A DNA stretch of 64,000 bases from Verrucomicrobiales bacterium (GCA_012960505.1 DUBC01000046.1:1-64000), one strand, 5' to 3'; positions 29,457 through 38,925 are shown, counted from the stretch's first letter. Notes: generated by a model not told the origin, from the letters alone. A program made the numbers and translations.

Positions 29457-32276
29457 TTATTCAGTGGCCCGACTGACCCGATACAGAAGCTTTCGGAATT
29501 CTGCGATTTCTTCATCCAAGAATTCAGTCACTTCACTATCGTCGCTAGCAGGATAAGAGTCATCCATTTCTTCCCAGAAAAGAGCATCTTCACTCTTTTC
29601 AATAAGAAAGGCCTCGCCGGCACGAGAAGGCCAGGAAATAGATATTCCATTATCCGAATAGGAAATATTGATAATTTGAAAAGGTTTATTGTTTGTTGGA
29701 ATATGTATACCTTCTTTGATGTTGAAGAAATCAATATCAACGGCCCCAGACTGTGGTGTTGCTCCAAGACCCATTGCCATGTAGGTAGTTCCTGCATCAC
29801 TTCCGGTGCCTGCGGTCAGAAAATAACTTGAAGGCGTGCTGTTACCATTCATGTAAATGTCTGCTCGGTGAGATCCAGAGCCTGACGTGTCCGACTCTAT
29901 AGTGATCCAGAAGTCGTTCCAGTTCAGTGGTTCAATTGATAATAGATTCGTTTCTCCGCTACCATCAGTCGCATCTACTTCGGCTGAAGGGTTTTCTCCA
30001 TTGAGCCTATTCATTGAGAGGCCAATACCTTCAGAATAATCGCTTCCTGGTCCCGGGTCCGTGGATAATGTAAATGAGATAAGTTGTCCGCTCAGGCTGT
30101 CACGGATGCCGAAAGTGCCTTTTCCGCCGTCGTGAATGGCATAACCGTCACCATTCGGCGCCCATTCAGATTTATTTCCTCCGCCAGGGTGTGCATCATC
30201 AAGTGGTAAAGTGTTATCCGGAACTGGTACCCGGGCTCTGAAGTTTAGAGTAATTCCATCGACTAGAGGGGAGTAATTGTCACTTAAGATAGTGGTCAGG
30301 TCCTTTGTGAAGTATACTTTCCTGTTTGATCCTGGGTCATCGAAGCCGTGATTCCTTGGGTCTCCTGTATCCTGTATTCGAAGAAAGTTAATTTCATTCT
30401 CATTTAAGATGGCGGCTCCGCCAGGAGCTCCTGATTCCAGATCAGAGGAGTCCCAAGCATCAGAGCCATTGTCATGATTCCATTCTACGGACAATGGATC
30501 TACGTCACCGTTAAAGGTATAATTCCAACCATCTAATGGTGCTGTGAAGTTACCGCCATTACTAGGAGGAGCTAAGACATTGATAAGAACTTCTGTACTT
30601 TCGCTTTGCCCTCCAGCACTTGCCGTTAAAATGTATTTGGTTGTTATTTCAGGTGAAACTGAAACGGTCCCTTCAGGTTCGGGGGGTACTAACCAAGCAA
30701 TTGGAGGAATGCTGATAGAAGCATCTTCCCGGACCAGCCAAGAGAGCGTTGTATCTTCGCCTGAGTTAATTACTGAGGGCTCTGCGATGAAGTAACCAAT
30801 CAATGAAACGCCAACCAAAACAGAAGCAGTAGATCCTTCTTCTTCAGGGGTGTTTATGGTTAACGTGTATTCAGTTTCTAGATTTGGAGTCAATTCAATT
30901 GATCCTTTACCATCAGCTCCTGTCTTTGCCAAAATATCAATGTTGCCCGGGCTGATGCTAGCGAGTGTGGATTCAGGACTGATGGCCCATTTTAATGTAA
31001 CGCTTTGTCCGGGGGCAATTTTTTCATCCGTTGCAGTGAATTGCAGGATTGGAATTTCGCTGTCGGCTGGAGGAACAATAACGAGTCCATCCAACTCAGT
31101 TCTGCCACCCTGGTCATACGGAAGTCCCTTACCTAGCCGAACGTTAATGGTACCGTCTTCGTTTGCATTGAAATAACCAATGGAAATCGCATAGGAATCA
31201 GGACCGATTCCATTATCTTCCACAATAGGTAAACCCCCATCTTTAATGCTATTTACTGTGATCATTTTTCCCTGAGTTATAAGGCTAAGCATGTTACTGC
31301 CTCCGATCCCTTGTCCTTGGACTGTTACGCTGTCACTTGTTAATGAGTAGACTGAATAGAATTGATTTAATCCTTGTCCGGCTCCAAAACCGTCTCCGCT
31401 CTCATCAACGCCAGTATAATCGGCTTGACCATTAGGTGATATGTTCGTGGTAACACGTTGCCAGCCATCATCAATGATCCATTGTAATGTTCCACCCAGA
31501 ACTGGATCAGTGTTGTTAGGAGAATTTTTATTTCCAGCTACACCGTCTAACCGATTATCTACAAGAAGGTACCAAGTAGTTATTCCATCTGCTTCCACAA
31601 AAGCAGAGTAAGGATTGTTGTCTCTTGCGTTGTTAGCAAAACGAACATAATCGCCACCAAGAAGATAGCTTGGCAGATCAATTATTTGAGTTCCGTTCGT
31701 TGATAAGTTCCCTTCATTATCAAAAGCGGCTCCATTATGTTGATGAGTACGGTCCGAAAAGGTGAGTGATTCTTCATTAAATTCTTGTTCAATAATTGCT
31801 GGTGAGTCTCCACCAATTCCTTCTTCAGAAATTTCAAGAATCATTGTGCTTTGACTGCGAGCCCAAGAAAAATCATAGCTATTTGTTTTGATGACATTCA
31901 GTACAAATACTTCAGCAATGTCACCAGGGTTCAAACCTGATACGGTTGCAGTGAAATCAGATGATGGATTCGACTTATCATCGAAGATGTTTCCGTCACC
32001 AAATTCATCTGAGGCAACTGCAACTTCATTATCGCTACCGTCAGGCCAACCCCAGTCCACGGCATCTGTTACCATTGAAATATTTGGATTTGTGGAACTT
32101 GCGTAAGAGGAACCTTCGCTAACAAAGTCAAGATAGATGGATCCAGGGCTGATTGCTTCTTCCACTTCTTCTGCAGTGATTGCGGCAAAAGAATGAGCAG
32201 GTAGTAGGATTAATATGAGCATACCAACGATTAATCTTGAATGAGTAATAGATTTAATGATGAGAAAAATATCCAT
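29457..32276 (-). CDS. Large secreted protein with Ig-like domains and shared C-terminal domain
   Basis: No enzyme family is recognised. The ATG at 32276 begins a signal peptide of about 34 residues (hydrophobic core MLILILLPAHSFA); the in-frame ATG at 32432 would add 52 non-leader residues. The mature part has a long beta-rich N-terminal region, then two Ig-like domains in tandem (FTATDEKIAPGQSVTLKWAI and FIAEPSVINSGEDTTLSWLV, each followed by a tTxYxLT strand). Next comes a LamG-like region (WNYTFNGDVDPLSVEW; ILVDN-type strands) and a C-terminal domain of about 75 residues (WPSRAGEAFLIEKSEDALFW, ending LLYRVSRATE) like that of the neighbour at 26205. About 940 residues. First gene of the minus-strand run leading to the sulfatase, PSD1 and DUF1501 genes. 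Confidence 0.8.
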   Translation of the reverse strand: MDIFLIIKSITHSRLIVGMLILILLPAHSFAAITAEEVEEAISPGSIYLDFVSEGSSYASSTNPNISMVTDAVDWGWPDGSDNEVAVASDEFGDGNIFDDKSNPSSDFTATVSGLNPGDIAEVFVLNVIKTNSYDFSWARSQSTMILEISEEGIGGDSPAIIEQEFNEESLTFSDRTHQHNGAAFDNEGNLSTNGTQIIDLPSYLLGGDYVRFANNARDNNPYSAFVEADGITTWYLLVDNRLDGVAGNKNSPNNTDPVLGGTLQWIIDDGWQRVTTNISPNGQADYTGVDESGDGFGAGQGLNQFYSVYSLTSDSVTVQGQGIGGSNMLSLITQGKMITVNSIKDGGLPIVEDNGIGPDSYAISIGYFNANEDGTINVRLGKGLPYDQGGRTELDGLVIVPPADSEIPILQFTATDEKIAPGQSVTLKWAISPESTLASISPGNIDILAKTGADGKGSIELTPNLETEYTLTINTPEEEGSTASVLVGVSLIGYFIAEPSVINSGEDTTLSWLVREDASISIPPIAWLVPPEPEGTVSVSPEITTKYILTASAGGQSESTEVLINVLAPPSNGGNFTAPLDGWNYTFNGDVDPLSVEWNHDNGSDAWDSSDLESGAPGGAAILNENEINFLRIQDTGDPRNHGFDDPGSNRKVYFTKDLTTILSDNYSPLVDGITLNFRARVPVPDNTLPLDDAHPGGGNKSEWAPNGDGYAIHDGGKGTFGIRDSLSGQLISFTLSTDPGPGSDYSEGIGLSMNRLNGENPSAEVDATDGSGETNLLSIEPLNWNDFWITIESDTSGSGSHRADIYMNGNSTPSSYFLTAGTGSDAGTTYMAMGLGATPQSGAVDIDFFNIKEGIHIPTNNKPFQIINISYSDNGISISWPSRAGEAFLIEKSEDALFWEEMDDSYPASDDSEVTEFLDEEIAEFRKLLYRVSRATE

Positions 32277-32577
32277 TTTTGTCGGGTCTTGCTGGCTTTT
32301 TAATTGTGCATTATTTAATTTCTTTTGAGCAAGTTTAAATAATGATAAAACTAAAATCCAAAGATCCTTAAATTTGAGAGAATCCTCTGAGTTTCTGATA
32401 TTTAAGCTTCTATTAAAGGTTTTCTCCGGCATTGCAAAATTGAGACTTAAAATTTGTTAACTTATCAACAGATATTAACAATTTAGAGAAACAAAAAAAA
32501 AGTTTTTGCGTAACTCGTTGAATGCCAGAATAGGAGTGCTTTGAGGCGCTAATAAAATTATTTTTATTTTGACCTAG
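32277..32577. other. Intergenic stretch upstream of the Ig-like protein and nrd operon
   Basis: AT-rich non-coding DNA between divergent units (the gap in full is 32277-32798). An in-frame extension of the Ig-like protein gene up to 32432 is possible but lacks signal-peptide character. I see no RNA gene or repeat here; the only clear signals are the NrdR boxes that follow. Confidence 0.5.
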
Positions 32578-32626
32578 GCACAATATATTGTGCATATTAG
32601 CGGGCGCTTCACCAAGATATAGTGGT
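32578..32626 (+). promoter_or_regulatory. Tandem NrdR boxes upstream of nrdB-nrdA
   Basis: Box 1 (32578-32593) is the perfect palindrome GCACAATATATTGTGC. Box 2 (32611-32626) is ACCAAGATATAGTGGT, a looser palindrome of the same type. The gap is 17 bp, so the boxes are 33 bp apart, about three helical turns, on one face of the DNA. This is the known arrangement for NrdR, the ATP/dATP-sensing zinc-ribbon repressor of ribonucleotide reductase genes. nrdB starts 172 bp downstream. No nrdR gene is in the window. Confidence 0.8.
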
Positions 32627-32798
32627 TTATGCAAATGAGTTACCATATGCTTTTTGTTGCGAAAAGACGTGCTTTTACGGGGGTTTTAGCTGATCAAAAA
32701 GCGGAGCTTCGACCAAGATAAAAACGTTTAAGATAACTAAAATAGTAATAGTAATTGATTAATTTGAAGACAAAAAATAAGAAAGAGGATCTGATCTA

Positions 32799-33884
32799 AT
32801 GGAAAAGACGTTCGAAATAGGCAATAAGAAGTTCGTTTTAGACCAAGACAAAGCAGAAGAAGCTTTTGCTGCTAAGGCAGTTATAAATGGTCGTCCGACC
32901 ATGGCCTTTAACCTGTTACCTTTGAAGTATCAGTGGGCTTATGAAATTTATCGGGACATGAAAGCAAACCATTGGGAACCTGAGGATATTCCAATGGGAA
33001 AGGATATTGAGCAGTGGCAGTCAGACAAGGAACTATCAGATAGTGAGCGCTGGATTATTCGTATGGGAATAGGTTACTTTTCTGCAGCGGAAGGCATTGT
33101 CGGTGACAATATGCTTCATGTTGTCCGTGAACTTGTAACCGCTCCTGAGCTTAAACTCGTCTTGGGCAGGCATGCTCACGAGGAAAATATCCATGCTGAT
33201 TCACTACTCTATATGATTAGTTCGCTGGGTATTAATCCACACGAGTGTGAAGCAATGTTTGAGCAGATACCAACGATTAAGCGAAAGAATGAATTCGTTA
33301 CCGGTATTTCTGGCGAGTTACGTAGAGATATTGATCTTACTCAGCCAGAGAATAAAAAACTACTAGCTAAGAATATTTTTGTTTTTGGGCAATGCATGGA
33401 AGGCACTCAATTTTATGGTCTTTTTGGAATGATTTTAAGTCTTTACCGGCAAAATAAATTTCCAGGCATTGGGCAAATGTTTAGATATACGCTCCGTGAT
33501 GAATCTAATCATATAAAACTCTGTCGGAATCTGTTCATGGATCTTATAGAAGAAAATAAAGAAATTTGGACGGATGATTTTAGGGATGAATTGCGAGAAA
33601 TAATGAGACAAGCAGTCACATTAGAAAAAGAGTTTATAGAAGACTGTTTGCCAGTGAATTCTGTGGGCTTGAGTTGTGAGGAATTCACCCAATACATTGA
33701 TTATGTTGCTGATCGCAGGCTCGAGGGTGTCGGGCTTAAACCGTTATGCTCTGATGTAGAGAACCCATTTCCTTGGCTTGCGGAAATGATGGACATTAAG
33801 AAAGAACAAAACTTTTTTGAAGGAAGAGTCACTGAGTACCAGAAAGCTTCGTCTCTTGAGAGTGTAGATGATGATGAACTTTAA
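32799..33884 (+). CDS. nrdB: Class I ribonucleotide reductase, radical-generating subunit
   Basis: Partner of NrdA in making deoxyribonucleotides; cytosolic. 361 residues, purine-rich AGAGG upstream of the ATG. The six metal ligands can be placed: Glu98 (AAEGIVGDN), Glu129 and His132 (EENIHADSL), Glu201 (CMEGTQFYG), Glu235 and His238 (RDESNHIK). The residue four after His132, which is the radical Tyr122 in the E. coli enzyme, is Leu136, and the first ligand is Glu rather than Asp. Both features match class Ic (Chlamydia-type) subunits, which store the oxidising equivalent in a Mn/Fe centre rather than a tyrosyl radical; the metal is inferred. C-terminal RVTEYQKA keeps the Tyr used in radical transfer. 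First gene of nrdB-nrdA, 68 bp before nrdA. Confidence 0.93.
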   Translation: MEKTFEIGNKKFVLDQDKAEEAFAAKAVINGRPTMAFNLLPLKYQWAYEIYRDMKANHWEPEDIPMGKDIEQWQSDKELSDSERWIIRMGIGYFSAAEGIVGDNMLHVVRELVTAPELKLVLGRHAHEENIHADSLLYMISSLGINPHECEAMFEQIPTIKRKNEFVTGISGELRRDIDLTQPENKKLLAKNIFVFGQCMEGTQFYGLFGMILSLYRQNKFPGIGQMFRYTLRDESNHIKLCRNLFMDLIEENKEIWTDDFRDELREIMRQAVTLEKEFIEDCLPVNSVGLSCEEFTQYIDYVADRRLEGVGLKPLCSDVENPFPWLAEMMDIKKEQNFFEGRVTEYQKASSLESVDDDEL

Positions 33885-33952
33885 TTGATTTTCTATTTTA
33901 ATACCACAAGACACTAAACTTATCCTGCCAATATTTCCAACTCCACTGTCAT

Positions 33953-36900
33953 ATGATCGGAAGAAATGTTTTAGAAGAAGATATATTACTTAAGCAATTT
34001 ACTCATGCTTCGGATGAAGAGAAGCCTCGATTTAATTGGTCTGACTTTGCTGATGAAGAGGCGCCCTCCCTCCCTGGCAAGCTTCAGATTAAAATAGAGA
34101 TTGGAGGTCAAGTAAGAGACTATAATGTTGCAGATGTTGCTGACACTGTAGGTGGAGCCCTCACTGATTTACTACTTTCTCGCAAAGAAGAAAATATTTT
34201 TAATGACGAAAATCAGCGGTTAGTTGCGGGTATTGCTCGCTCAGTCACTGAGGATATTGTTGAGCAGACGGAGGATTCAAGTTCTTCTGAGGTTACTTTC
34301 AATTCAGTTGAATTGACCAAAATTATTGAGCGTGCACTTGTTAAGAACAATGCGCACGATGTTGCTCGTTCATTGATTATGCGCTTACGGAATAACGCTG
34401 AGAATTCTACGCCTGATGATCAAACAAAGAATCAGACTATCAAGGTTCTTCGTCGCAACGGTAAGTCAGTTAGTTGGAATGCTCGAAAGATTGAGGCTGC
34501 TGTGAGTCAGGCTTTCCTGTCATTACAACTTGATCCTAGTCCGGCAGCTGATGTTACGCAGGGACTGAGTGACAAGATGAGTGAGAGTGAGGTTGGGTTT
34601 ATCCACATTGAGGATTTGCAAGACAGGGTCCAAGAAGAATTGATGCGGCAGGGGCACTTTAAGGTGGCGGAGGCATATATCCTTTATCGTGCTCATCGCG
34701 CTTTGTTGCGTGAGGTAGAACGAGTCGAAGCAGAAGAAGCTGCTGCCACGGAAGCTGATCCGAATCAAGATTCGTTGGTCTTGGTTCGTAATGAAGACGA
34801 ATCAACTCTGCTTTGGGATGGAGCTGATTTACGTAAAAGAATTGAGTTCGCTTCTCTCGAGCTGAATCTTTGTTTGAGTACAGATGAGATAGAACGAGAA
34901 TTACGACGATCTGTCTTTCCTGAAATGAATCGGGCTGATTTGGATAAAACCATTGTTCTGAATTCTAAAAGTTTAATAGAGAAAGACGCCGATTTTTCTA
35001 AGTTTGCGGCAAGAATTTTATTAACGTATATATATGAGGAGGTACTTGATTGGAGTATCGTTGATGATGGAATAGGTGCCTTGCCAGCGGCTCACCGCAA
35101 GGGATTCAAGGCTAGTGTGCAGAGAGGAATTGATATTGGCCGTCTCAATAAACGATTGAGAGAGCATGATATTGATGCGCTTGCTGAAGCGATTGATCCG
35201 GCTGCGGATTTAGACTTCGATTATCTTGGTATCCAAACGTTATATGACCGATATTTAATTGTTGATAAGACGTCTGAAAAGCATCGTCGGCTAGAAACTC
35301 CACAGTTGTTTTGGATGCGCGTGGCCATGGGTTTATTCTTGGATGAATCGAATGATCGTTCAGAGAAAGTTATTGACCTATATCGTTTATACAAGGGCCG
35401 CAGATTCTGCTCTTCCACTCCAACATTATTTAATTCTGCTACTAATCATTCTCAATTAAGTTCTTGCTATTTATACAAGGTAGACGATTCGATCGAATCC
35501 ATCATGCAACGAGGTATTGCTGAGAACGCTTATCTTTCCAAGTGGGCAGGAGGTTTGGGAGGATCATGGACAGCAGTTCGTGGAACTGGTAGTTACATAC
35601 AAGGGACGAACGGGGAAAGCCAAGGAGTGATCCCATTTCTTAAATTGCACAATGATCAGTTAGTAGCTGTTAACCAAGGAGGGAAGAGAAGAGGCTCAGG
35701 TTGTGCTTATTTGGAGAGTTGGCATTTAGACATCATGGACTTCCTTGATCTGAGGAAGAATACCGGTGATGACCGTCGGCGAGCTCACGATATGAATACG
35801 GCCAATTGGATCCCTGACCTATTCATGAAACGGATGGAAGCTAGGGAAGATTGGACTCTGTTCCGTTCGAATGAGGCTCCAGACCTACATGAACTTTATG
35901 GTAGCGCTTTTGAAAAACGATATTTGGAATATGAAGAAAAGGTCAAATCTGGTGAGGTTTTTGGGAAAACAATGCCAGCGATTGAGCTTTGGAAACACAT
36001 GTTAAAAATGCTCTTTGAGACGGGCCATCCGTGGATAACCTTTAAGGATCCATGTAATATTAGAAGTCCCCAGGATCATTGCGGGGTAATACATAGTTCT
36101 AACTTGTGTACTGAAATTACTTTAAACACAGGCCCTGACGAAACAGCAGTATGTAACTTGGGATCGATAGTGCTTGATAATCATCTTGATGAGAATGGTG
36201 AAATTGATCATGAAAAACTACAGGAGACTGTCAGTATTGCTGTCCGGGCACTCGATAATGTAATTGATATTAACTTTTATCCCACAGAAGCTGCTCGTAA
36301 GGCCAACCAGAGGCACCGACCAATTGGTCTTGGCGTGATGGGACTGCAGAACGCTTTATTCCAGAGAAATAATTGTTTTGGATCCCAAGAAGGAGTTGAT
36401 TTCAATGATGAATTTATGGAGGCCATTGCTTACTATGCATATGAAGCATCTAGTGATTTAGCGAAGGAGCGTGAACCCTATTCTACTTATGAAGGATCCA
36501 AATGGCATCGAGGCCTATTACCTCCGGACACTGTAGATCTTCTGGAGCAGGAGAGGGGAGAAAAAGTTGATGTGGCTCGTGGAGGTAAAATGGATTGGGA
36601 TAAGTTGCGCGAAAAGATAAAGAAACAAGGGATGCGTAATTCTAATGTTCTTGCGATTGCCCCGACCGCAACAATTTCGAATATTATGGGAAGTTCGCCA
36701 TGTATTGAGCCGACTTATAAGAATCTCTTTGTTAAGAGTAATCTTTCTGGTGACTTCATAGTGTTGAATTCATATTTGGTAAGAGATCTTAAGAAGTTAG
36801 ATCTTTGGAGCAAGGACATGGCTGACCAGCTCAAATATCATGATGGGGAATTGGACGATATTGATGAGATTCCTGATGATCTAAAAAAGAAATACTCTAC

Positions 36901-37243
36901 GGCTTTTTCCATTGATTATGGATGGTTGATTAAATCTGCAGCCCGTCGTCAAAAGTGGATCGACCAATCGCAATCATTGAATCTCTTTATCGCCACGCCA
37001 GATCTTAAGGTCTTATCACATATGTATAGAGAGGCTTGGCGTTCCGGTTTAAAGACTACTTATTACCTTCGTAGCCTTGCGGCTTCAAATATTGAGAAAT
37101 CCACTGTCAAGGGTAATAAAGAAGAGAGGAATCGATCAGTAGGGGAGGAGGAAGAAACCAAGAAAGAGCATACACCTGAAGAGGTTGAGGCTTGTAGTAT
37201 TGAGGCTAGGATGAACGGAGAAGAGTGCGAAGCTTGTCAGTAA
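33953..37243 (+). CDS. nrdA: Class I ribonucleotide reductase, catalytic subunit, with ATP-cones
   Basis: 1096 residues, about 330 longer than E. coli NrdA because of an N-terminal extension. One clear ATP-cone spans about 162-255 (IKVLRRNGKSVSWNARKIEAAV to YILYRAHRALLREVE), another about 274-365 (LVLVRNEDESTLLWDGADLRKRIEFA), and about 45-145 looks like a third, degenerate cone. The catalytic core follows: active-site Cys residues in LSSCYLYKVDDS, NLCTEITLNT and AVCNLGS, radical-transfer tyrosines in TTYYLRS, and a redox-active CxxC at the extreme C-terminus (EECEACQ). Several ATP-cones together with a Tyr-less NrdB is the Chlamydia pattern. Second gene of the NrdR-box operon. Allosteric dATP inhibition through the cones is expected from the family. 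Confidence 0.94.
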   Translation: MIGRNVLEEDILLKQFTHASDEEKPRFNWSDFADEEAPSLPGKLQIKIEIGGQVRDYNVADVADTVGGALTDLLLSRKEENIFNDENQRLVAGIARSVTEDIVEQTEDSSSSEVTFNSVELTKIIERALVKNNAHDVARSLIMRLRNNAENSTPDDQTKNQTIKVLRRNGKSVSWNARKIEAAVSQAFLSLQLDPSPAADVTQGLSDKMSESEVGFIHIEDLQDRVQEELMRQGHFKVAEAYILYRAHRALLREVERVEAEEAAATEADPNQDSLVLVRNEDESTLLWDGADLRKRIEFASLELNLCLSTDEIERELRRSVFPEMNRADLDKTIVLNSKSLIEKDADFSKFAARILLTYIYEEVLDWSIVDDGIGALPAAHRKGFKASVQRGIDIGRLNKRLREHDIDALAEAIDPAADLDFDYLGIQTLYDRYLIVDKTSEKHRRLETPQLFWMRVAMGLFLDESNDRSEKVIDLYRLYKGRRFCSSTPTLFNSATNHSQLSSCYLYKVDDSIESIMQRGIAENAYLSKWAGGLGGSWTAVRGTGSYIQGTNGESQGVIPFLKLHNDQLVAVNQGGKRRGSGCAYLESWHLDIMDFLDLRKNTGDDRRRAHDMNTANWIPDLFMKRMEAREDWTLFRSNEAPDLHELYGSAFEKRYLEYEEKVKSGEVFGKTMPAIELWKHMLKMLFETGHPWITFKDPCNIRSPQDHCGVIHSSNLCTEITLNTGPDETAVCNLGSIVLDNHLDENGEIDHEKLQETVSIAVRALDNVIDINFYPTEAARKANQRHRPIGLGVMGLQNALFQRNNCFGSQEGVDFNDEFMEAIAYYAYEASSDLAKEREPYSTYEGSKWHRGLLPPDTVDLLEQERGEKVDVARGGKMDWDKLREKIKKQGMRNSNVLAIAPTATISNIMGSSPCIEPTYKNLFVKSNLSGDFIVLNSYLVRDLKKLDLWSKDMADQLKYHDGELDDIDEIPDDLKKKYSTAFSIDYGWLIKSAARRQKWIDQSQSLNLFIATPDLKVLSHMYREAWRSGLKTTYYLRSLAASNIEKSTVKGNKEERNRSVGEEEETKKEHTPEEVEACSIEARMNGEECEACQ

Positions 37244-37306
37244 TATTATGAAATATATTTCGCCTAAAAACTATTTCTTCATATTGAAATAAATGTGGAT
37301 TACTAT

Positions 37307-37903
37307 CTATTTTTGATAGTTAATTAAGCGTTCGACGTGCTTTGCTATAAGATCGAATTCTAAGTTTACTTGGGCTCCTTGATTTATCTCTATAAGATTT
37401 GTGTTTTTATGTGTATGAGGAGTGATGAAGCAAGTAAAGCTGCCGTTGTCATCATTGACTTCAGCAATTGTTAAACTGATTCCATCTACTGAGATAGATC
37501 CTTTTTCAATGACCAGATTAGCCGTGTTTCCAGGAAGAAGAATTTCTAACTTATGGTCTTCATCCATTGGCTCGTAGGTGATTATTTCAGATACGGTATC
37601 TATGTGTCCTGTGAGAAGATGTCCGCCTATCCGGTTACCTGCAATGAGGGCCCTTTCAAGATTAACAATCATTCCGGGCTTTAGTTCATTGAAGGCAGTT
37701 ACCTTTAATGTTTGTGCTAGTAAATCGAACGAAGCTTTCTCTTTATCTATTGCCGACACAGTCAAGCAGCATCCGTTGACAGCTACACTGTCCCCTATGG
37801 ATAATTCATCTGAGAAAGGAATATCTATAATTATTTTAGCTTCTTTCTCTGCAGCTTGCACAGTTGAAATGCTCCCTGTTTTTTCGACGAGTCCAGTAAA
37901 CAT
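37307..37903 (-). CDS. ribE: Riboflavin synthase, alpha subunit
   Basis: Converts two molecules of 6,7-dimethyl-8-ribityllumazine to riboflavin; cytosolic trimer. The 198 residues show the family's internal duplication: N-terminal MFTGLVEKTG, then GDSVAVNGCCLTVS in the first lumazine-binding repeat, and in the second GGHLLTGHIDTV followed by KGSISVDGISLTIAEV. Length is typical. No other rib gene is adjacent and no FMN riboswitch is visible upstream. It is convergent with nrdA and 55 bp from the regulator gene start region on the same strand. The symbol follows the Bacillus naming (ribC in E. coli). Confidence 0.93.
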   Translation of the reverse strand: MFTGLVEKTGSISTVQAAEKEAKIIIDIPFSDELSIGDSVAVNGCCLTVSAIDKEKASFDLLAQTLKVTAFNELKPGMIVNLERALIAGNRIGGHLLTGHIDTVSEIITYEPMDEDHKLEILLPGNTANLVIEKGSISVDGISLTIAEVNDDNGSFTCFITPHTHKNTNLIEINQGAQVNLEFDLIAKHVERLINYQK

Positions 37904-37964
37904 TGTTAATTCTTGAGAGGTTGTTTGTTGATAATCATAGATTTGGGAATTCTCTGAGAATTAA

Positions 37965-38909
37965 TTATTCCTTTTTTAAGGCAAGTGCCATTAGAGTTTC
38001 AAAATGTGGGGCCTTCTGCTCTTTATCAACTATTGCAGTTTGAATGGAAATGAATCCAGCATTTTTAAGATATTCTATTAGTTCAATTTCTGTAAATCCT
38101 AGCCAAATGTCAGCATAGAGGTCACGGGTTTGCTCGAAGTCATGCCTCAAAAGATCAAGAATAACTACTCTCCCACCAGGAGCTGTAATTCTAAAAGCTT
38201 CATCAATGGCTATTTGCGGTTTGGTAGTGTGATGTAGTGCTTGACTTAAAATGGTGAGATTTACCGTATCATCATCTATGGGTGGAGATTGGATATCGCC
38301 GAGCCTGTATTCGATATTGTCATAACCGTTCTCCTGACTGATCTTAGATGCATAACCAATCATTTTGTTTGAACTATCAATGGCAATAACCTTTGTTGCT
38401 CTTTGAGCTAGGAGTTGGGTTAAGGTGCCTTCACCAGATCCTAAATCAGCGACAATGCCTGGATCCATAATTTGGAGAAGCATTTCAGCTAAACTTTTCC
38501 AACTCCTACCTGGCACGTATTTTTGACCAAAATTGCCAGCCAATTTATCGAAGTATGCCCTTGCTTTATCTGAACGCTTTTCAAGAGCTAATTTCAATGC
38601 TTCTGAATCCTCAAAACATTCTGGTATTTCCTCTGATGCGGAATCGATGACTGCAAAGATTCTATTGAGGCCCTCTCTTTCTGCCTCATTGGGTTCAATT
38701 ATTTCATAATAAATGTTTTTGCCGAACCTTTCGTCCTTGAGTAGGCCTGATGATTTTAATTGGGCTAAATGGGAAGATATTCGGGATTGCCCCATTCCAA
38801 GCACATTTTGAATTTCTGCTACGGAGAGTTTTTCTTTACGCAAAATTCGCAGAATTCTTACTCGTGTGGGATCGGCAAGCAATTTGAGCCATTTCAGTAT
38901 TGACGTCAT
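37965..38909 (-). CDS. ArsR-family regulator fused to a SAM-dependent methyltransferase (SahR-like)
   Basis: 314 residues in two parts. About 1-95 is an ArsR winged helix (LLADPTRVRILRILRKEKLSVAEIQNVLGMGQSRISSHLAQLK). About 125-310 is a class I methyltransferase-type domain (DLGSGEGTLTQLLAQRATKVIAIDSS, LTILSQALHHT, APGGRVVILDLL). This is the architecture of SahR, which in Proteobacteria senses S-adenosylhomocysteine and controls SAM-cycle genes. Here it is transcribed divergently from metK-ahcY with a palindromic site between them, which supports the same job; the ligand is inferred. The methyltransferase domain may act purely as a sensor. The ATG at 38909 is the natural start because the winged helix begins directly after it. 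Confidence 0.85.
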   Translation of the reverse strand: MTSILKWLKLLADPTRVRILRILRKEKLSVAEIQNVLGMGQSRISSHLAQLKSSGLLKDERFGKNIYYEIIEPNEAEREGLNRIFAVIDSASEEIPECFEDSEALKLALEKRSDKARAYFDKLAGNFGQKYVPGRSWKSLAEMLLQIMDPGIVADLGSGEGTLTQLLAQRATKVIAIDSSNKMIGYASKISQENGYDNIEYRLGDIQSPPIDDDTVNLTILSQALHHTTKPQIAIDEAFRITAPGGRVVILDLLRHDFEQTRDLYADIWLGFTEIELIEYLKNAGFISIQTAIVDKEQKAPHFETLMALALKKE

Positions 38910-38925
38910 AGGTTTTTAGACGGAC

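Noticed and set aside
32627-32798. Riboswitch in the nrdB leader
   Set aside because: One short hairpin (AAAAG/CTTTT) is visible but no conserved core of a known riboswitch class.
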